Shown one piece after another: positions 1 through 13,125 of a stretch of DNA of 64,000 nt. Numbering within the stretch: the stretch's first letter is position 1; each line of letters opens with the position of its first letter. The stretch covers positions 1-64,000 of the forward strand of contig JBBHKE010003402.1 in the NCBI GenBank assembly GCA_037447655.1, written 5' to 3'. The translations under genes were made by a program, and so were the position numbers. This stretch comes from Zygnema cylindricum. Its lineage: Eukaryota > Streptophyta > Zygnematophyceae > Zygnematales > Zygnemataceae. The notes below the pieces were generated by a model that saw nothing but the letters and a program-made list of their open reading frames with translations, had not been told where the DNA came from and did no database searches.

Positions 1-243
1 GGCCTGTATTAAATCATTATTTGTACTTTTTTACTTAATAAAGTACAATTTTGCACGGTCGGAGGTCGTCCGTACTCCACACTATTTAAAACGAACCTAT
101 ATTAGAATTAAAAACGCTAATTAAACTTTACCTTAAATAGAATAATGAAAAAATTAGAATCATTTACTCTATTTCATGTGATAGAGTCGAAATTTCGAGC
201 GACCGAATTAGAGTAATTTACTCTAATTACGATTGGCGGTGTA
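1..243. mobile_element. Y-type MITE, right-hand part
   Basis: The stretch ends in GATTGGCGGTGTA, the inverted end shared by the Y and Z elements of this window (TACACCGCGAATCG at the other end). Its first 60 bases are the reverse complement of about 11,380-11,440, inside another Y-type copy. The left end lies outside the window. No coding capacity is seen. Confidence 0.6.
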
Positions 244-3200
244 CCGCACTTTAACCAGTTATGACATAAAATGTATGTCACTCCAGCTGTAGATACTACA
301 GTCGATTCCGCGACAGTTATATGTAACAATGTCAAACAGCGTCACTGTGTCACGCATTGATGAACAAGCGACAAGCACGCCACTTGTCCGTACACACTTA
401 GCCAGACCACTGTGGAGTGTGGACCATTTCCTTGTTCGATTCAGGGCATGCTCAATTTCGAGCATGCAACCCTGAGCGGATTCAAACGGTCGCTGTTCAA
501 CTGCGAGACATAGATTCGCTGGTGGTCGCATGCACCTGTAATCATTAGGATAGTTGTCGTCTTGTACGTGATGCTATGCTCTCATGCATGCACGCAAAAC
601 CGTACAACACCAGCCTCCATCATTCCGTCCGATTAACCATGGAGTGAATTTTTCCTTGAAACTTGTTAGCTTCCTTATTTTACGGAATTCATCCTGACCG
701 TCCGATCTCGTTCCTTGGCGCCGAAACTTGTGTGTTCGAAAGTTGAAAATTTGAATCTCACGACATGAGATTAAAATTCCCACGACATTTCATTCTATAA
801 TTCGAAATGATAGAGAGGTCATTTGGAGCCTACGTAGTTGGAGGTGAATTCTTCTTTCTCCCTCTCCCTCTCCCTCGCCCTCTCCCTCCCCCCATCCCTC
901 TCCCTCTCCCTTGTCTCCCCTCCTCTCAAAGGCAAGCTTCCGAACCTTAATGGTTAAGTGGGTAGGTCTAGTTGTGGTCATGGAGGAGGGAGAAATCCCA
1001 TTTTTTGTAAATCTCATGTTTTCTCTTTACCTTCCTTAAATAATTGTTTTTTAAAAGGTAAAATTTCTTGGCAATTGCACCGTTCTTGATCCAACGCAGA
1101 ACTTTCGGATTCGACAAATGCGCATGGAAATGGTTTTTCTGTTGAATTCGGATGGCTTCGATAACACTAATAAACCCTCTTTGAATGCAGTCAACATTTT
1201 GGACATTTTCTTGATTTTGGTTCAATAGCAATCGGTGACTAAGTGTAAGATTTTTTCTAGTGATCGGTTAAGAAACCAATCAAGAAATATTTTTGCCTTC
1301 AACACCGTTTTTGCTATTAATAACGAAAAATATAAACTGTCGGTAACACCGGAGTTGTTCAAAAGTTTTGCGAATAGTAAGCTCTAAAATTTATTTCACA
1401 CCATTTTTTAGGTTGATTACAGAAAATAAGAACCGTGAAGTTTTTGCAATTTTTTGGCTTTGGTGATGTCATAGTAACTTTTTCAGTTAGAACCTAAGTG
1501 CATTAGATGAGCTTTAAACTAGAAACATAGAAACACTTCTTGAATGACGATCATCTTACCAACATATAAAATATATAGAGCTTTACTAGGAAAGTGCGAT
1601 GGTAAATTATGTACAGTTAGGAAAGTACATGGGAACAAAAGAAATGAAAGGCCAAAACGAAACCGAAAATCCGAATACGGGAGAGAGCAAATTAAACTGA
1701 AAAAACTACAGAAGAAAGTAACGCACAAACTAAAGTACACAGAAAAGAAAGAGACACAGAAAACCACTGTGCTTCTTGGAGGCATTGCATTGTTTGTGAA
1801 TGTTGTTTCCGAGCTCATGCTGTCTTCTATTATCAATTGGATAAATGTTGGTCTTAAATAAGTGAGCAATGGATAAAGCATAATGTGCTTCACTATCCGT
1901 AAAGAAATTGTTTGTGCGAAATATAATGTCTTCTACCATTTTAGTCTGAGGAGCAAGGCGCCTTGTCGCCCACTCTCTTAAATAGTGTTAGTGGCGCTAT
2001 TTCGTGATTCTTTGTCGAGAAATGTAGGAACCAAGTTGGTGCCATTAATCCTAATGGCAAAGGCCAGTATTGCTTCGTGCTATGATGCAGTCAAATACAC
2101 CTTGTATTGTTATTATCGTCAATGTTTTTTCAGCCATGTAAATCAACCTTTTTCGTCCATACAACTACATTTGTCTTTTACAGACCACCAACCAAAAGGT
2201 AAATATCTTACCTTTCCACCGCAACATTCAGATAGATAAACCGACAAAGTGTGCACAGAAAAATGTAGATTTAAATGGCGAAAAAAATGTTGGCGCTAAT
2301 AACGAGATACGGTGTCATTACCCAAGTAATATGAGCTAGTAATAAAGCTAGTAATATGAAAGTTTTTTGCAACTGCACAGAACGACATACATTCACCTTC
2401 AAAAAAACTCATTGGCCCAGACTTTTAAAAAGCCAAAAATCCTAACCACGAGTACCAAGGAGAGTTTTTCAAGGGTCTGCTGTTGAAAAAAGTGAACTAA
2501 GTAAACAGGGAACCCCAGATCCTGCCAGTAGAGTGGTTGATGTGACAATGGCAGATGTGACAGTGGTAGACATCAAATCCACCGAATGTGCTAAACTAAC
2601 GATGTAGGCTGATGTATATTAAGTGATTATTAGACACTTGGCAATCACTGCCATAATGTTTTAGCAATAGTTATCGAGAAGGTTCCAAACAGGGTCCAGC
2701 ACAAATCCACTCTAGTATTGGTGAGAACTACTACTTGCTTTACTTCTATTTGTCTTTATGCCTTGAAAACTATCTTCAAAATTTCTTTAAAACAGCTTAA
2801 AAACACATTCAAAACATCTTAAGAATAGCTTAGAAACATATGTGAAAACTGTGATAAGCCTTCAACAAATATCATCGTTAAATAAACACACATGCAAACC
2901 CTCAAACCGTGCATAATCATCACCGACGGGTCAGCTCTCCTACACTTCTACAAAGGAAACCAATATAGGACAATGACTTCCAGCACCTCAATCCTCCCAA
3001 AGACGAAAATAAAAGACATTCGAAAAAGAGGAGGAAAAGGAAGAAGAAACAATCGACGTTTCAATCTTCCATTCCTTGACGACAACAACTTTTTTATTTT
3101 AAGTACAATTTTCTTCAACAGCGTTGCCAGTCTGCCCTCCAAGTGAATAAAGACAAATAAGAAACTCATGCAACAGACAAACAAAAACAGAACTGTAATG

Positions 3201-3792
3201 CAAGTTATTCAAACCAAACATCCAATGAGCATCGAGCAAAAGAACATCACATTTCACCAACTCATTTTTTTTCCAGAAAAAACTTCTGGACTCAATGTTG
3301 CTTTATTGATTCGGAACCGGTACATGAAAAATGTCTGAGAAAAAGTGACTGAAACACTTATTGACCACAAGGGGAGATGTGCCTGGTCAAAAGGAAAAAG
3401 GAAACTCAACTAGTCCACTTTTTTCCAGCAACTGGTTTTTGTAGACTGCGCAATTATTCCGGAAAAGTATGCTACTACCTCTCCCCAGACCAATCATTTT
3501 CTCAGTTATTGACGTAATACCCATAGTACCCCCCCTTATAGCCAGTACTGGACAAAGCATTCTACATGCGGTAATGTAAAACAAAAAGATGGTACAAAAA
3601 AATGGCATATGACAACTAAAGAAAGAAATGAAAAAACGTGTGCTTACAAAGCTGCCGCCGTCGACAGTGTCGCAAACAACAAAAACTCTTGAAGAATATA
3701 TAAAATAAGAATTCAACCCTTATTTGAAGCTTTCTTCGCAAGGATGCTGCAGGGAAACATCCATGCGCTCGAAAAGAAGCTGCATAAAATGA
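244..3792. other. AT-rich region without a supported gene
   Basis: The short reading frames here (under 125 codons) show no recognisable domain, and opposite strands give overlapping frames of similar length, as expected by chance in such DNA. The only clear structure is a pyrimidine tract near 850-930. Untranslated or regulatory sequence of the minus-strand gene at 3793-5670 may lie at its right edge, but no signal is decisive. Confidence 0.5.
850..928. repeat. CCCTCT pyrimidine-rich simple repeat
   Basis: About 80 bases are almost only C and T on the plus strand, mostly CCCTCT units. It resembles the much longer tracts at 41.4, 47.9 and 25.8 kb. Confidence 0.85.
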
Positions 3793-5670
3793 CTAAGACG
3801 AGGGTGACAAACGCGTCTCATGCGGTACAAAAACTGTTGGAGGAGATGGAGCATCAAAAGCAGGAGAAGTGGAGCGGTTCAGAATGACATTGTTATTTCC
3901 ATCCAGGTTAAGTCCGAGAGTCACAACCAGTCTACTTGGCAGAAATACTCGCGATCTCCGTTGTCCCTTTTTTCCTAACTGGACAGGCACCTCTGCTGCA
4001 GTTCGCGGCAAAAAGACACCTGTCCCTCCTCCTCCTCCTCCATTGACGGCCACCTGATTGACACACCGTCCTTGAGTAACAAAGCTAGGATCACTCCCGT
4101 TCCTCCCTACCCTTCCTGGACCTCCCTCTGCTCTAAAATTGCTCCCAACGGTTCTGACAGCTCCAGAAGCATTCACATTGGACGACTTTGGAGGTGACAA
4201 ACTTTTTTTGGGCCAAGAACTGTTGCAGCCATGTGTTGCAGAAGTATTCGGTACAGGAGAGTGATGAAAGGTGGAAGGACAGGGGGCATGAGAACTTGTT
4301 ATTGTTCCATGACTGCCCTCTCGTTCATGGGGCCTCCAGATGGACTGTTTCTCCAGAGACGAAATATTATTTTGAACAACCTTCCTTGCTCCAGGAAATG
4401 AAGCTCCTGAAGACGGAGGGTTAAAAATCATCTCAGAAGAAATCATTCCTCCAGAAGACAAAGATGTAGGGAACATGTGCTTTCCAAGCCGCATATTGTT
4501 TCCTCGTGCTTCAATTACTTGCTCTTTATTTTCTTGAACAATAATATTTGGAGTTTTGCCGATAGGATTGAAATGGTTCAGAGTGGAAAGTGGGACATGA
4601 GTCAATAGTTGTTGCTGAGACCCGCGAGAATCCGGAGAATCCGACAAAACTCCAGTCAGTCTTCCATTGATAGCATTGTAAGCCGCAGAAGATTCTGGAA
4701 TCAGCGTTTTTGAGGATTTCAGAGGTGTTTCCTTTATTCCCGTACCAGCAAAATGGTTTGGAGATAATAAAGTGGAAGATGGAGACGTTGAAGTTGATGA
4801 AATGCTAAATACAGAGGCATCAAGAGCAGGTCTCTCTGAACTTATTACAGGAGGCGATAGCTCTCTTCTCTGCCAATCACTTGACTGCTTGTCATCTTCT
4901 GATTGGTCGCAACTGCCTGAAAGCGAGAACTTCCATTTGTTATCTCTAAAATGATGATGATGATGAGCCACACCGCTCACTCGAGATGGCAACAGAGAGT
5001 CTTCTCCTGTTCCTTCACTGTTCGTCATAAGAACAGAAGAGAGTACAGAAGTTGGAGAAGTATCGGAACAGTCGGAAACGATTCCATAATCTTTCTGCAA
5101 CCTCAACAGACTCGGAGACGAAGGTGGTCTGTAGCAATCATTTGAGCTACAGTTGTTATTGACGACAGGATCGAAATTCCAGAGAGAAAAGTCACATGCT
5201 GTCTCCTTTGTCTTTGCAGCAAATGAAGATTCCGAAAGCCAGCCATTATTATCATTAAAACCTGCAATATTTGACTGATGGTTTCCTGAAATACGAAAAT
5301 CTCGCCAACCTTCACTAAAGGCTCCATCAGAAAGGAGTTGCTGCCACTCTACTTGCTGCTTTTCATTTATTGGCTCAAAACTAGCACCACCATTGCGAAT
5401 AGAAGGAAAAAATCTTGAAGGATAATTTATTGAAGATGAATTTCTTGATAATTGCTGAGCTGACGGTTTCGAAAAGTTCAAGTTTGGAGAAAGAGAGTTA
5501 TCATCATCATTGTGATATTCTACTTTGTCTCCATCAAGTAGCTCAGCTGGAAGTAAAGAATGAGAGAAGTCTTCCTCTCCATTCTCTCCTTCTCCTAGCT
5601 CATTTTCACTCTCGGGTTCCTCAACGTCAAGACATATCTGTCGGTGCACTCTTTCAAGCTCCACAGCCAT
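3793..5670 (-). CDS. Plant conserved protein of unknown function with C-terminal GTGVFLP motif
   Basis: An uninterrupted 625-residue frame starts at an ATG (MAVELERVHRQ) and ends in TAG. It is the longest non-repetitive frame in the window, and its codon use is balanced, unlike the surrounding mobile DNA. The N-terminus is acidic (residues about 12-35). The middle is rich in Ser, Asn and Pro, with a run of five His near residue 240, and looks disordered. The C-terminal 80 residues hold a Gly run, GTGVFLPRT, a basic linker and FLPSRLVVTLGLNLD. From memory, the pairing of GTGVFLP with a later LPxRLV...LNL segment marks a land-plant family without assigned function. That assignment is recall, not a search. 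Further upstream exons are possible, because a CTGCAG acceptor-like site lies about 20 bases before the ATG. Confidence 0.6.
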   Translation of the reverse strand: MAVELERVHRQICLDVEEPESENELGEGENGEEDFSHSLLPAELLDGDKVEYHNDDDNSLSPNLNFSKPSAQQLSRNSSSINYPSRFFPSIRNGGASFEPINEKQQVEWQQLLSDGAFSEGWRDFRISGNHQSNIAGFNDNNGWLSESSFAAKTKETACDFSLWNFDPVVNNNCSSNDCYRPPSSPSLLRLQKDYGIVSDCSDTSPTSVLSSVLMTNSEGTGEDSLLPSRVSGVAHHHHHFRDNKWKFSLSGSCDQSEDDKQSSDWQRRELSPPVISSERPALDASVFSISSTSTSPSSTLLSPNHFAGTGIKETPLKSSKTLIPESSAAYNAINGRLTGVLSDSPDSRGSQQQLLTHVPLSTLNHFNPIGKTPNIIVQENKEQVIEARGNNMRLGKHMFPTSLSSGGMISSEMIFNPPSSGASFPGARKVVQNNISSLEKQSIWRPHEREGSHGTITSSHAPCPSTFHHSPVPNTSATHGCNSSWPKKSLSPPKSSNVNASGAVRTVGSNFRAEGGPGRVGRNGSDPSFVTQGRCVNQVAVNGGGGGGTGVFLPRTAAEVPVQLGKKGQRRSRVFLPSRLVVTLGLNLDGNNNVILNRSTSPAFDAPSPPTVFVPHETRLSPSS

Positions 5671-6900
5671 AGTTTTGGACTGTTTCTGCAGTAAAGCTAA
5701 GGCTCAAGCCAAAAAGATAAGATGGCATGAAAAGCTTAAATGCTGACAGTGTTATTACTAGAAAGTCAGGAGGTTTTCAAATCATTCTTGACATGTTTGC
5801 TAGATAATTTGAAAGAAAGAAAACGTTGCAGGAAAGCTAAATGGAGATGCAGCAGCAGCTTTTAAAAGTTTTAGGGAAGGAGAGGGGAATCAGTGAGAAT
5901 ATAGTGACATCTGTCACATGTACTCTCAAAGAATTTAAACTTCGTCTTCAACGGAGTGGTCGTACGGCAGGGCCGATCGTAGATTTGTACTACTGTACTG
6001 TACTGTACTGTGCAACAAGCAATAAAGGTGGACCGGATTTTGAGATCTTTAACAGACTGAACAATCTCAGTGAACATCCGTACAGGAAAGCGAGAGGAAA
6101 CTCCGCCTCACGAGTGACAAATCGTCACGCACTTCTGATCGCGGAAATCCGTACAGGCATGCCAGTTGGAGACTGACAAAATTCGTGAATGAATCTGAGC
6201 GGTGGGGAGACAGGCTGTCACAACCTTTCGGGAGTGAGCGGTGGCGATGCGAAATGGGAAGGGCGGCGGAACGCGATTGCCGTTTGTGGTAGAGAAAGAC
6301 GTTCGGAACTTGGGCAATAATGGGGTCCGGGGGGGTGGGAACAATGCGGTTGTAAAATTCAAATTATTATTCAAACTTCAATCATTGAATGATTGAATCA
6401 TTCGATTCAAATTGGGAAAAAATAGAGCCGATATAAGCCGATAATTGACGGCAACGGTTGGTAGACCGAAAGATACGTCATTGTCGCTTCTTTTCCTAAT
6501 CAACCGTACTTTTCTGCGGGGATCGCTAAGAGACAAGATGCCATCAGAATCGTTGACTGTAACGATAACGACTAAACACGTCATGAAGCACTTTTCCGAG
6601 TCAAAAGGATGCGACACCATGTAGATATCTTTGGCCAATCGACGGCCACCATGGCACAATCGCTATCACGTACCTGGAAGGATTTCACTTTCAAATTAGG
6701 GTACGGACGACCGGACTACACCCGGAAGAACGTCGTGGCTGCGGAGAAGGAGCGTAGGCAGTCGACGGCCCTTCAACAACGTTCGGAAAAATATGACGGT
6801 GACGTGCAGCTAAAGGTGGTCTGCCGTATATTTATACCGTACATATAGCAACCGCCCTTGTACCAGCAGGTACAGTGGAAGTTGAGGTGGTTAATCTTAG
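5671..6900. other. Upstream region of the 625-residue gene; no firm feature
   Basis: This stretch precedes the minus-strand gene and is less AT-rich than its surroundings between about 6,080 and 6,830. It could hold promoter or 5' untranslated sequence. A plus-strand ATG at 6,651 sits in a strong plant initiation context (GCCACCATGGC) and opens about 65 codons, but no domain or splice partner was found, so no gene is called. Confidence 0.35.
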
Positions 6901-7016
6901 CTCGTATTTTACAAGCGTGGGATTTTTACTACACCGCGAATCGCTATTAGCGTTAACAAATATTTGGTGTTAAAAAACAATTAGTGTGACTAACGCTAAT
7001 TGGAAATCTGGGGATT

Positions 7017-7981
7017 TTGAAATCACTGATACGGTAAGGATTTGCCGATAACCGATATGGGCCTTTTTTCGGGTACCCGATAATCGATATATTGGTACGA
7101 TATATCGTTATCGGTGTTATCGCCGATAATTAGCCGATATTTATCACTTTTTATCGGCGATAACACCGATATCAATAACTATCGGCGATATCTGTACGGA
7201 ACGTACAAATAAATGTACGGGCATAACACTCAACTGTATGTGTTATTCCTCGAACGCGCCCTGTCACAACCCCTATCTACTGAGGTGTCTACCAATCATA
7301 TCATTGTATTGTACAGTTGTACAAGCACATCAAGTACATTAGCCGCCATGATACCTGTACAGTTTTAGTACGGATCCACTAAAAACGATGTACCTTTTCG
7401 CCATGGCTTTGTCCCTTTATTCCTTGGGATCCACTTGAGACCTGCCACATGTCAGTCTGTTGGCTTTTTTGGCATAAGATGCAAAAAGAGCCATTCCGGG
7501 ATGTCAGCGCTCACGCTGGCCGTCTGCTCGTATTTTCTCATTCCAAGTCGTCTGTTCGATTTTGACGGCGCGCAGAATGTTATTTTGCGTCCTTTTTCCG
7601 TTGTATTTTCGTTGTACTTTGTGTCCACCGTACTTTTACCGTTCCATGTTCACCAGTTTGTCGGTTCAATTCCGTAAGTTGCCGTAAAATTCTTGTTCAA
7701 TTAACCGGCCAACTTTTATGTGTTGCGTTGTCCGTCATAAATCACAGTTAAACAGAGACGGAACAGATTCTTATACGTGGAATGCCACGCTATATAACGT
7801 CAATAATGCAATACAATGTGTTATAAAGTAGTATTGTATGCATACTATATTTTTTTAAATTATCGTCAATATGGAATTTGTTGGTCTCAAACCGATATAC
7901 CGGGACCTCTAACCGTTCGATAACCGATAACTATCGTTATCAGTGTTATCGCGATAATTTTTTTCACCGATACACAACACT
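7017..7981. mobile_element. W-type element(s) with TATCGGTG/CGATACACAACACT ends
   Basis: The region is dense in palindromic CGATA/TATCG words and ends with CACCGATACACAACACT, the same end as the element at 8,107-8,542 and, more diverged, 34,297-34,717. The left edge is uncertain and there may be two partial copies. No transposase is present, so it is non-autonomous. Confidence 0.5.
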
Positions 7982-8106
7982 AGAATTTAGCCACTTCAAT
8001 TTGTTTTTTAGGGTTTTTTATTCACTCTATTTAATAATTAGGGTAAAAGTTTAGGGGCGCCGAATTTCGCGTGATTAACGCTCATAACGATTCGCGGTGT
8101 ACTGTA

Positions 8107-8542
8107 CTGTTGTGTATCGGTAGCCATTTGTCGAAAGCCGATATACACCTTTTATTGATATAACGATAATCGATATGTCGGCGCGGTGTGTCGATATTGG
8201 AATCACCGCGATACATTTTTTATATATCGCGATAGACTACCGATAATTACCGGGCCGATAACAATCGACAATAACTTGGTATTGTGGTACGAGATGGATT
8301 GTGAGAAGAAAATCCAAAAGCGCCCACCCACAACCCCCCCCCTCCTCGATCGAATATCTCCGTATTCTTTTCGTTTTTTATTTCCGTACCAAAATTGTGT
8401 GCATCCGTACAGACCACCCCTGCCAACCGATTATTATCGGCATCGTCTTTGCTGGTTAAGGAGCGATATATCAAGATCCCTTAAGGTTCAATATAACGTA
8501 AATGGTTTTATCGCGGTACGTTTTTTCTCGATACACAACACT
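8107..8542. mobile_element. W-type MITE
   Basis: The element runs from GTTGTGTATCGGTAG to the inverted CTCGATACACAACACT, giving a terminal inverted repeat of about 13 bases. The interior consists of CGATAAC/GTTATCG words plus a C-rich run near 8,330. It has no coding capacity. The superfamily is not clear from the ends alone. Confidence 0.6.
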
Positions 8543-10679
8543 AATTCTTATTGATGCATAACGCCTCACCTATCGATGTATATGTTCGTTGACCGGTACA
8601 GTTTCACAATAACCACCCTCCTGTCTCCATAAAACTTGTTGATACGTTGTTCGGATACTTTTTATTGGGTTTTGGGAAATCATAAATAGAATTGATGCAA
8701 CAAAAGTATATCGGTTTGCATTTCATTTTATATTAACATGGTTTGAGGCAATTTTACACCATCGTTGAGTAGAAAAAAAAAGCATTAGGAAAAAACGTAG
8801 TCGTCATTCCCCTTCAAAATAATATTCACATTCAACAAAAACAAGTGGCAAATCTAACATGCTTGCTCTAAAAGTTTTAGAAATTTAAATAAAACAAGAC
8901 GACATCCAATATTGGAAAAATTACTAACAGCATAATCCATCTTCCAGCAAAAAAACTATTATGGCGTTTTTTACCAATACACATCGATATTGTTAGTGAC
9001 ATAAAGTGACAAATACGTAAGATCAATTATTTAAACGTGAGTTTTATTTACTATTACGCGCTTAAAAGTATATCGATTATTTTATATATTACCTCTAACC
9101 GAAAAAATAATTATTTCAAGTGAAATGAAAGATTGCACAAAATGAATGTTAAATAAAAAAATAGTAAATAATTTATAGCCCTTAATGTCGAAAAAGGTCA
9201 TGAAACGCATTAAGATTATTGATTATTCGACTTGTTCCAATATTGTCCAATTTTTTGCAAAGAGTGCAAATATGTATACCTACGTGGATGATTTGGTATA
9301 AACTAAACAGTATGCAAACGTCGAAACGTATGTATTTAAGTTCAAATACACTAAACGGTCAAATACATTTATCCCTGCAATATGATAAACATCGTTAACC
9401 TAAGGTATCAACAAAACGACTTATATTTTATCACACGCCCACATAAGGACTAAACGCGAATTATAAAACTACAAAGGAGGTTATGAAGTTTGAATGTCGA
9501 CAACAAATAAAATGAGGATCTATAATTTGCAATTTATTTTTTTACTTAAAATTGGCGTTGCGTGTTTTTTTATGGGTCAGATATTTTTTTTTAATTTAAT
9601 AACAACAAATGTAGGCGAATTGGCATGCAACTACACGTGGTGTACTTGAAACACGTAACAAAATCATATGAAAATTTGATACCTCAGTCATGTCAATTTT
9701 TTTGCCAAGTCTTTGACAACTTTTAACTGTAATATTATGGTGTCCTTAAATATACCTACAATAATTTTGTCGTTTATATGGAAATTCATAACAAATAGTT
9801 CCACGTGTTGTATTTCCACGTCAATTATGACGAGTTAATTTTTTCAACCAGTATATTATTAAACTTTATGTTGCAATGTGTTTGTTTAAAACGAACCTTG
9901 TTTCATTTAGTAAATGGCGAACAAAAAACATTTGATCCAAACATTTTGATTGCGTTATTGTTTTGAATTTTAATAAAGTGTAAGATTCCACCAACCTTGA
10001 AAAAGTTGACCAATTTTACGATGTACGATCTATCGAAGTTGTTGTTTTGGACTTTTCAATATTTAGAATTTGTTTAGGATAGGTTGATATGAAAATATTT
10101 ATGATGTTAATTTTGTCCACGTTAAAATTATATTGATTTTGATTATTTGGTAAACCATCTTGAATGTTGGAAAAATTGTGACAAACTGTGATCTTAGTAA
10201 ACGCCATCGATCATAAGATAATATTAAATTTGACCTTAACTTAAAAAAAGAACATTAGCTTTGCTTTTGTGCCTGATGTTTCAATGCTCGTAGAAAATGA
10301 AAAAGTTGTTGGCACCATGAACTTTTAGTTGATGGGAACATTTGGTTCACGATTCAACCTCTAATAGCAGGCCAATTTCTACAATTTTAAAGTATATCGT
10401 AGCTCTGTATTGCCAATTGTATCGAAGACTCGCACATTATCGGATCGTCATATTTTTTAGATGTGTGCCTGTCCATTGTCAAAAGCGCATCCGTAAGCCT
10501 TTGTATCGTTCTTGGTCGTGGATCGATAAGGAACACTAAATGACCTGTTATTCGACCTTTCATCCATACTGAATTCGTGGGCAACCTTTTAGCGAAAGGA
10601 AATTTGAAACGAAATGTTTTGGGCATGAAAATATGCTTAACTCCGTAGCTGACCGCTTTGCTTTACTTGCTTACTTTAC
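8543..10679. other. AT-rich, no feature seen
   Basis: Strongly AT-rich DNA without a frame above 80 codons, without a recognisable repeat end and without a structural RNA that I can identify. Probably old, diverged mobile DNA. Confidence 0.5.
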
Positions 10680-11704
10680 TACGCCGCGAATCGTAATTAG
10701 AGTAATACACGCTAATTCCATCATCCCAAATTTGGACTATCACTGTAAATAGAGTGCATTATTCTAAATTATTCTTTACGTTATTTAAAGTACTTTTTGA
10801 ATGAGCGTTACACCGCGAATCGTTATTAGTGTCAAAGTTTAAATAGTGTTGAATAAAATTTACCGTAATTGATGCTAATTAAGAATTTGATTTTTTTCAA
10901 AAAAAAGGTGTATTCTAATTTCGGCGTTTATGCTAATTTTGGAACGGCAAAAATGGATTATTCGCCGTACGTTTATATACATTAATATATGTATTTGTAC
11001 AGAAATTTAAATATCCGTACATGTCAGACTAGTTAACGTGTCAGACTAATCCCGGTTTTTTAGCGCACGTTCCTATGCGTGCGCGTCTGATTTAATGCAT
11101 TTTTTGTAAAATTTTCACTTTAAAAGGTACATTTATGTACGGTCTGACATCCACCGTACGCCACACTATTTAGATATTATTGTACTTTCGTTCTTTACGC
11201 TATTTTGTAAAGTACCTTAATTAACGTCAAGGAAAAAATAAAATCATGTATCCTATTTGATGAAAAAAATCAAAATTTTAAGAACCCAAATTAGTGACAT
11301 TGACACTAATAACGATTCGCGGTGTAGTATCTCTAATACAGTGCCGTTTTAAATAATGAGGCGTACGGTCGGTGTCTGACCGTGCAAAATTGTAATTTAT
11401 TAAGTAAAAAGGTACAAATAATGATTTAATACAGGCTGTTATCATGTAACTGCGTTTTAACAATCCACGTAGTGCAAACGTCATGGTGACGATAAACTGT
11501 ACATTTTGTCAGATTCTGTACAAATACCTTATTTACAGTAGATATATTCAGCGCGTCAAATAAGAATGCTTAAATAAATTTGAGTAAATTCCTTTTTGAA
11601 AAAGTTATTTCACAGAAATTACAGTTCATAACTCTAATATTTTTTTTCTCTCTTTTACTTTTTTTTTTTCTTAACTCTAATTAGTAATTACGATTCGTGG
11701 TTTA
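10680..11704. mobile_element. Y-type MITE carrying a nested Y copy
   Basis: The left end TACGCCGCGAATCGTAATTAG and the right end TAATTACGATTCGTGG are inverted copies of each other. A second complete Y element (10,809-11,326) sits between them, flanked by TA. The outer interior around 11,380-11,440 is the reverse complement of window bases 1-60. Homologous elements inserting into each other suggests several waves of activity. Confidence 0.6.
10809..11326. mobile_element. Y-type MITE, complete copy
   Basis: 518 bases run from TACACCGCGAATCG to CGATTCGCGGTGTA with a near-perfect terminal inverted repeat of about 28 bases. It is closely similar to the copies at 38,860-39,400 and 39,439-39,981. 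The TA at each end behaves as a target duplication (shown directly at 39.4 kb). It is non-coding, and a TA-targeting Tc1/mariner-like transposase is the likely mover. Confidence 0.8.
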
Positions 11705-11735
11705 CCGACATTCCATCATTTTATATTATTCATTA

Positions 11736-12000
11736 GATTTGATCGGCGGCGGCTTCCGACTCGTCAGCCACCATCTCGTGAAATGCGTGGTGCCGTGGCC
11801 ACAAGTCGTTTTCTTGGATGAGGACAAACGGTGTCAGCACTGGCGGCGGTTTATTGGCATCTGGCCACGCCAGGACAAGACTTTTCCACACAGGAAACTG
11901 ACAATATTGCGCGTCCAAGATAAAGACGACACGTTTGATTCAGATTCTGGTCATCATCGAGAATCCATCGGCAATATTTTTGAAATGCCACACGTGTAAC
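11736..12000. other. GC-rich island, possible exon fragment, unidentified
   Basis: About 265 bases have clearly higher GC than their surroundings and are open in one frame on each strand (plus 11,697-11,999; minus 11,733-11,918). No domain is recognised. It lies between two Y elements and could be a captured gene piece or a decayed exon. Confidence 0.3.
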
Positions 12001-12039
12001 TGTGTACTTTAGATTTGTAGACCCGTTGCTCCTACACTG

Positions 12040-12290
12040 TACACCGCGCATCGTTATTAGTGTCAAAGTTTAGATAGTGTGGAAGTAAATATACCGTCAT
12101 TGATGCTAATTAAGAATTTGAAAATTATAAAAAAAAGGTTTATTCTAATTTCGGCGTTAGCGCTAATTTGGGGACAGCAAAAATGGAATATTCTTCGTAC
12201 GATTATACACATTAATATGTGTAACCGTACACAAACCTAAAAATTGTACATCGGCGCCAAATCGAGTATCCGTACCGATGAGACAATTTT
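12040..12290. mobile_element. Y-type MITE, left half
   Basis: It begins TACACCGCGCATCG and follows the Y consensus for about 240 bases (AATATTC, GTACGATTATACACATTAATATG) before similarity is lost. No matching right end was found nearby, so it is truncated. Confidence 0.6.
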
Positions 12291-13125
12291 ACGGCGGTTA
12301 CGTGTCAATGCTATACTGCGAAACGTAAAGTTTAATTACATGCTTTTTTGTTAAACGTTTACAGAAAGGGTTAACACGCCATGCCATTTCTAAGCGTAAC
12401 TTGGACGTATGGCCGTAGTTCCGTTCGCCCGTATCTCATGTATTCTAATAACGTCCCTTTTGGGTAGTTTTATTAGAGTTATGCTAATATGTGTCTTAAT
12501 TGCAATAAGTGTGTTGTCTGTCTTTTAGACGTCTCACCTGTATTAACGCCAACGTTTTCCTGTATTAGAGTAAATGTTGACACTAAAATGAACCAAAAAG
12601 TAAATAATGACCAACCAAATAATAATTCACGTCACGTGATTGGCTGCCAAAGATTACACCTGTCCGATTTTTTATCCACGCAAACATTATGGCTTTTTTT
12701 ACGGTGCAACACAACACGCCTGTCTTACCCGATGCCTTTCCAAGAAAGATCCGTACAATCAATGAGCTGCCATGTTTTCCCACGCCTTTTTCATGAAAAA
12801 CGTCCATTGTCGACTACGTGCATACTCTCACGTTGAAAAATGACTTAAATTTTAAAACTTTCCCGCTATCACCGAGTCCTTTTTAAAATTGAAATATTTG
12901 ACTTTCAAACAAAATATTTTATTTAAAATTTTGAATGTTCAAATTTTGGCCAAGCTTTTCCCTTTTTTTTTCAAATGAGATTCCCTTCCCTTCCTATATA
13001 TACTTGTCTTTAACTCCAACAATGCCACTCTTTTTCCTCCCTTCGCATCTACCTCTGTTTTTCCATCTTATATTTGTTGCTTCATATTTATCTTTGACCA
13101 GTTGCCGTCACTATCTTAAGAAAAT
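12291..13125. other. No supported feature; flank of the DDE transposon
   Basis: Mixed AT-rich sequence. The last 200 bases are pyrimidine-rich and lead into the first transposase reading frame; they could contain its promoter or 5' untranslated region, but no specific motif decides this. Confidence 0.35.

Noticed and set aside
6609-6848. Plus-strand frame with strong initiation context at 6,651
   Set aside because: Only about 65 codons follow, no domain, no clear splice partner. The context alone is not enough for a gene call.
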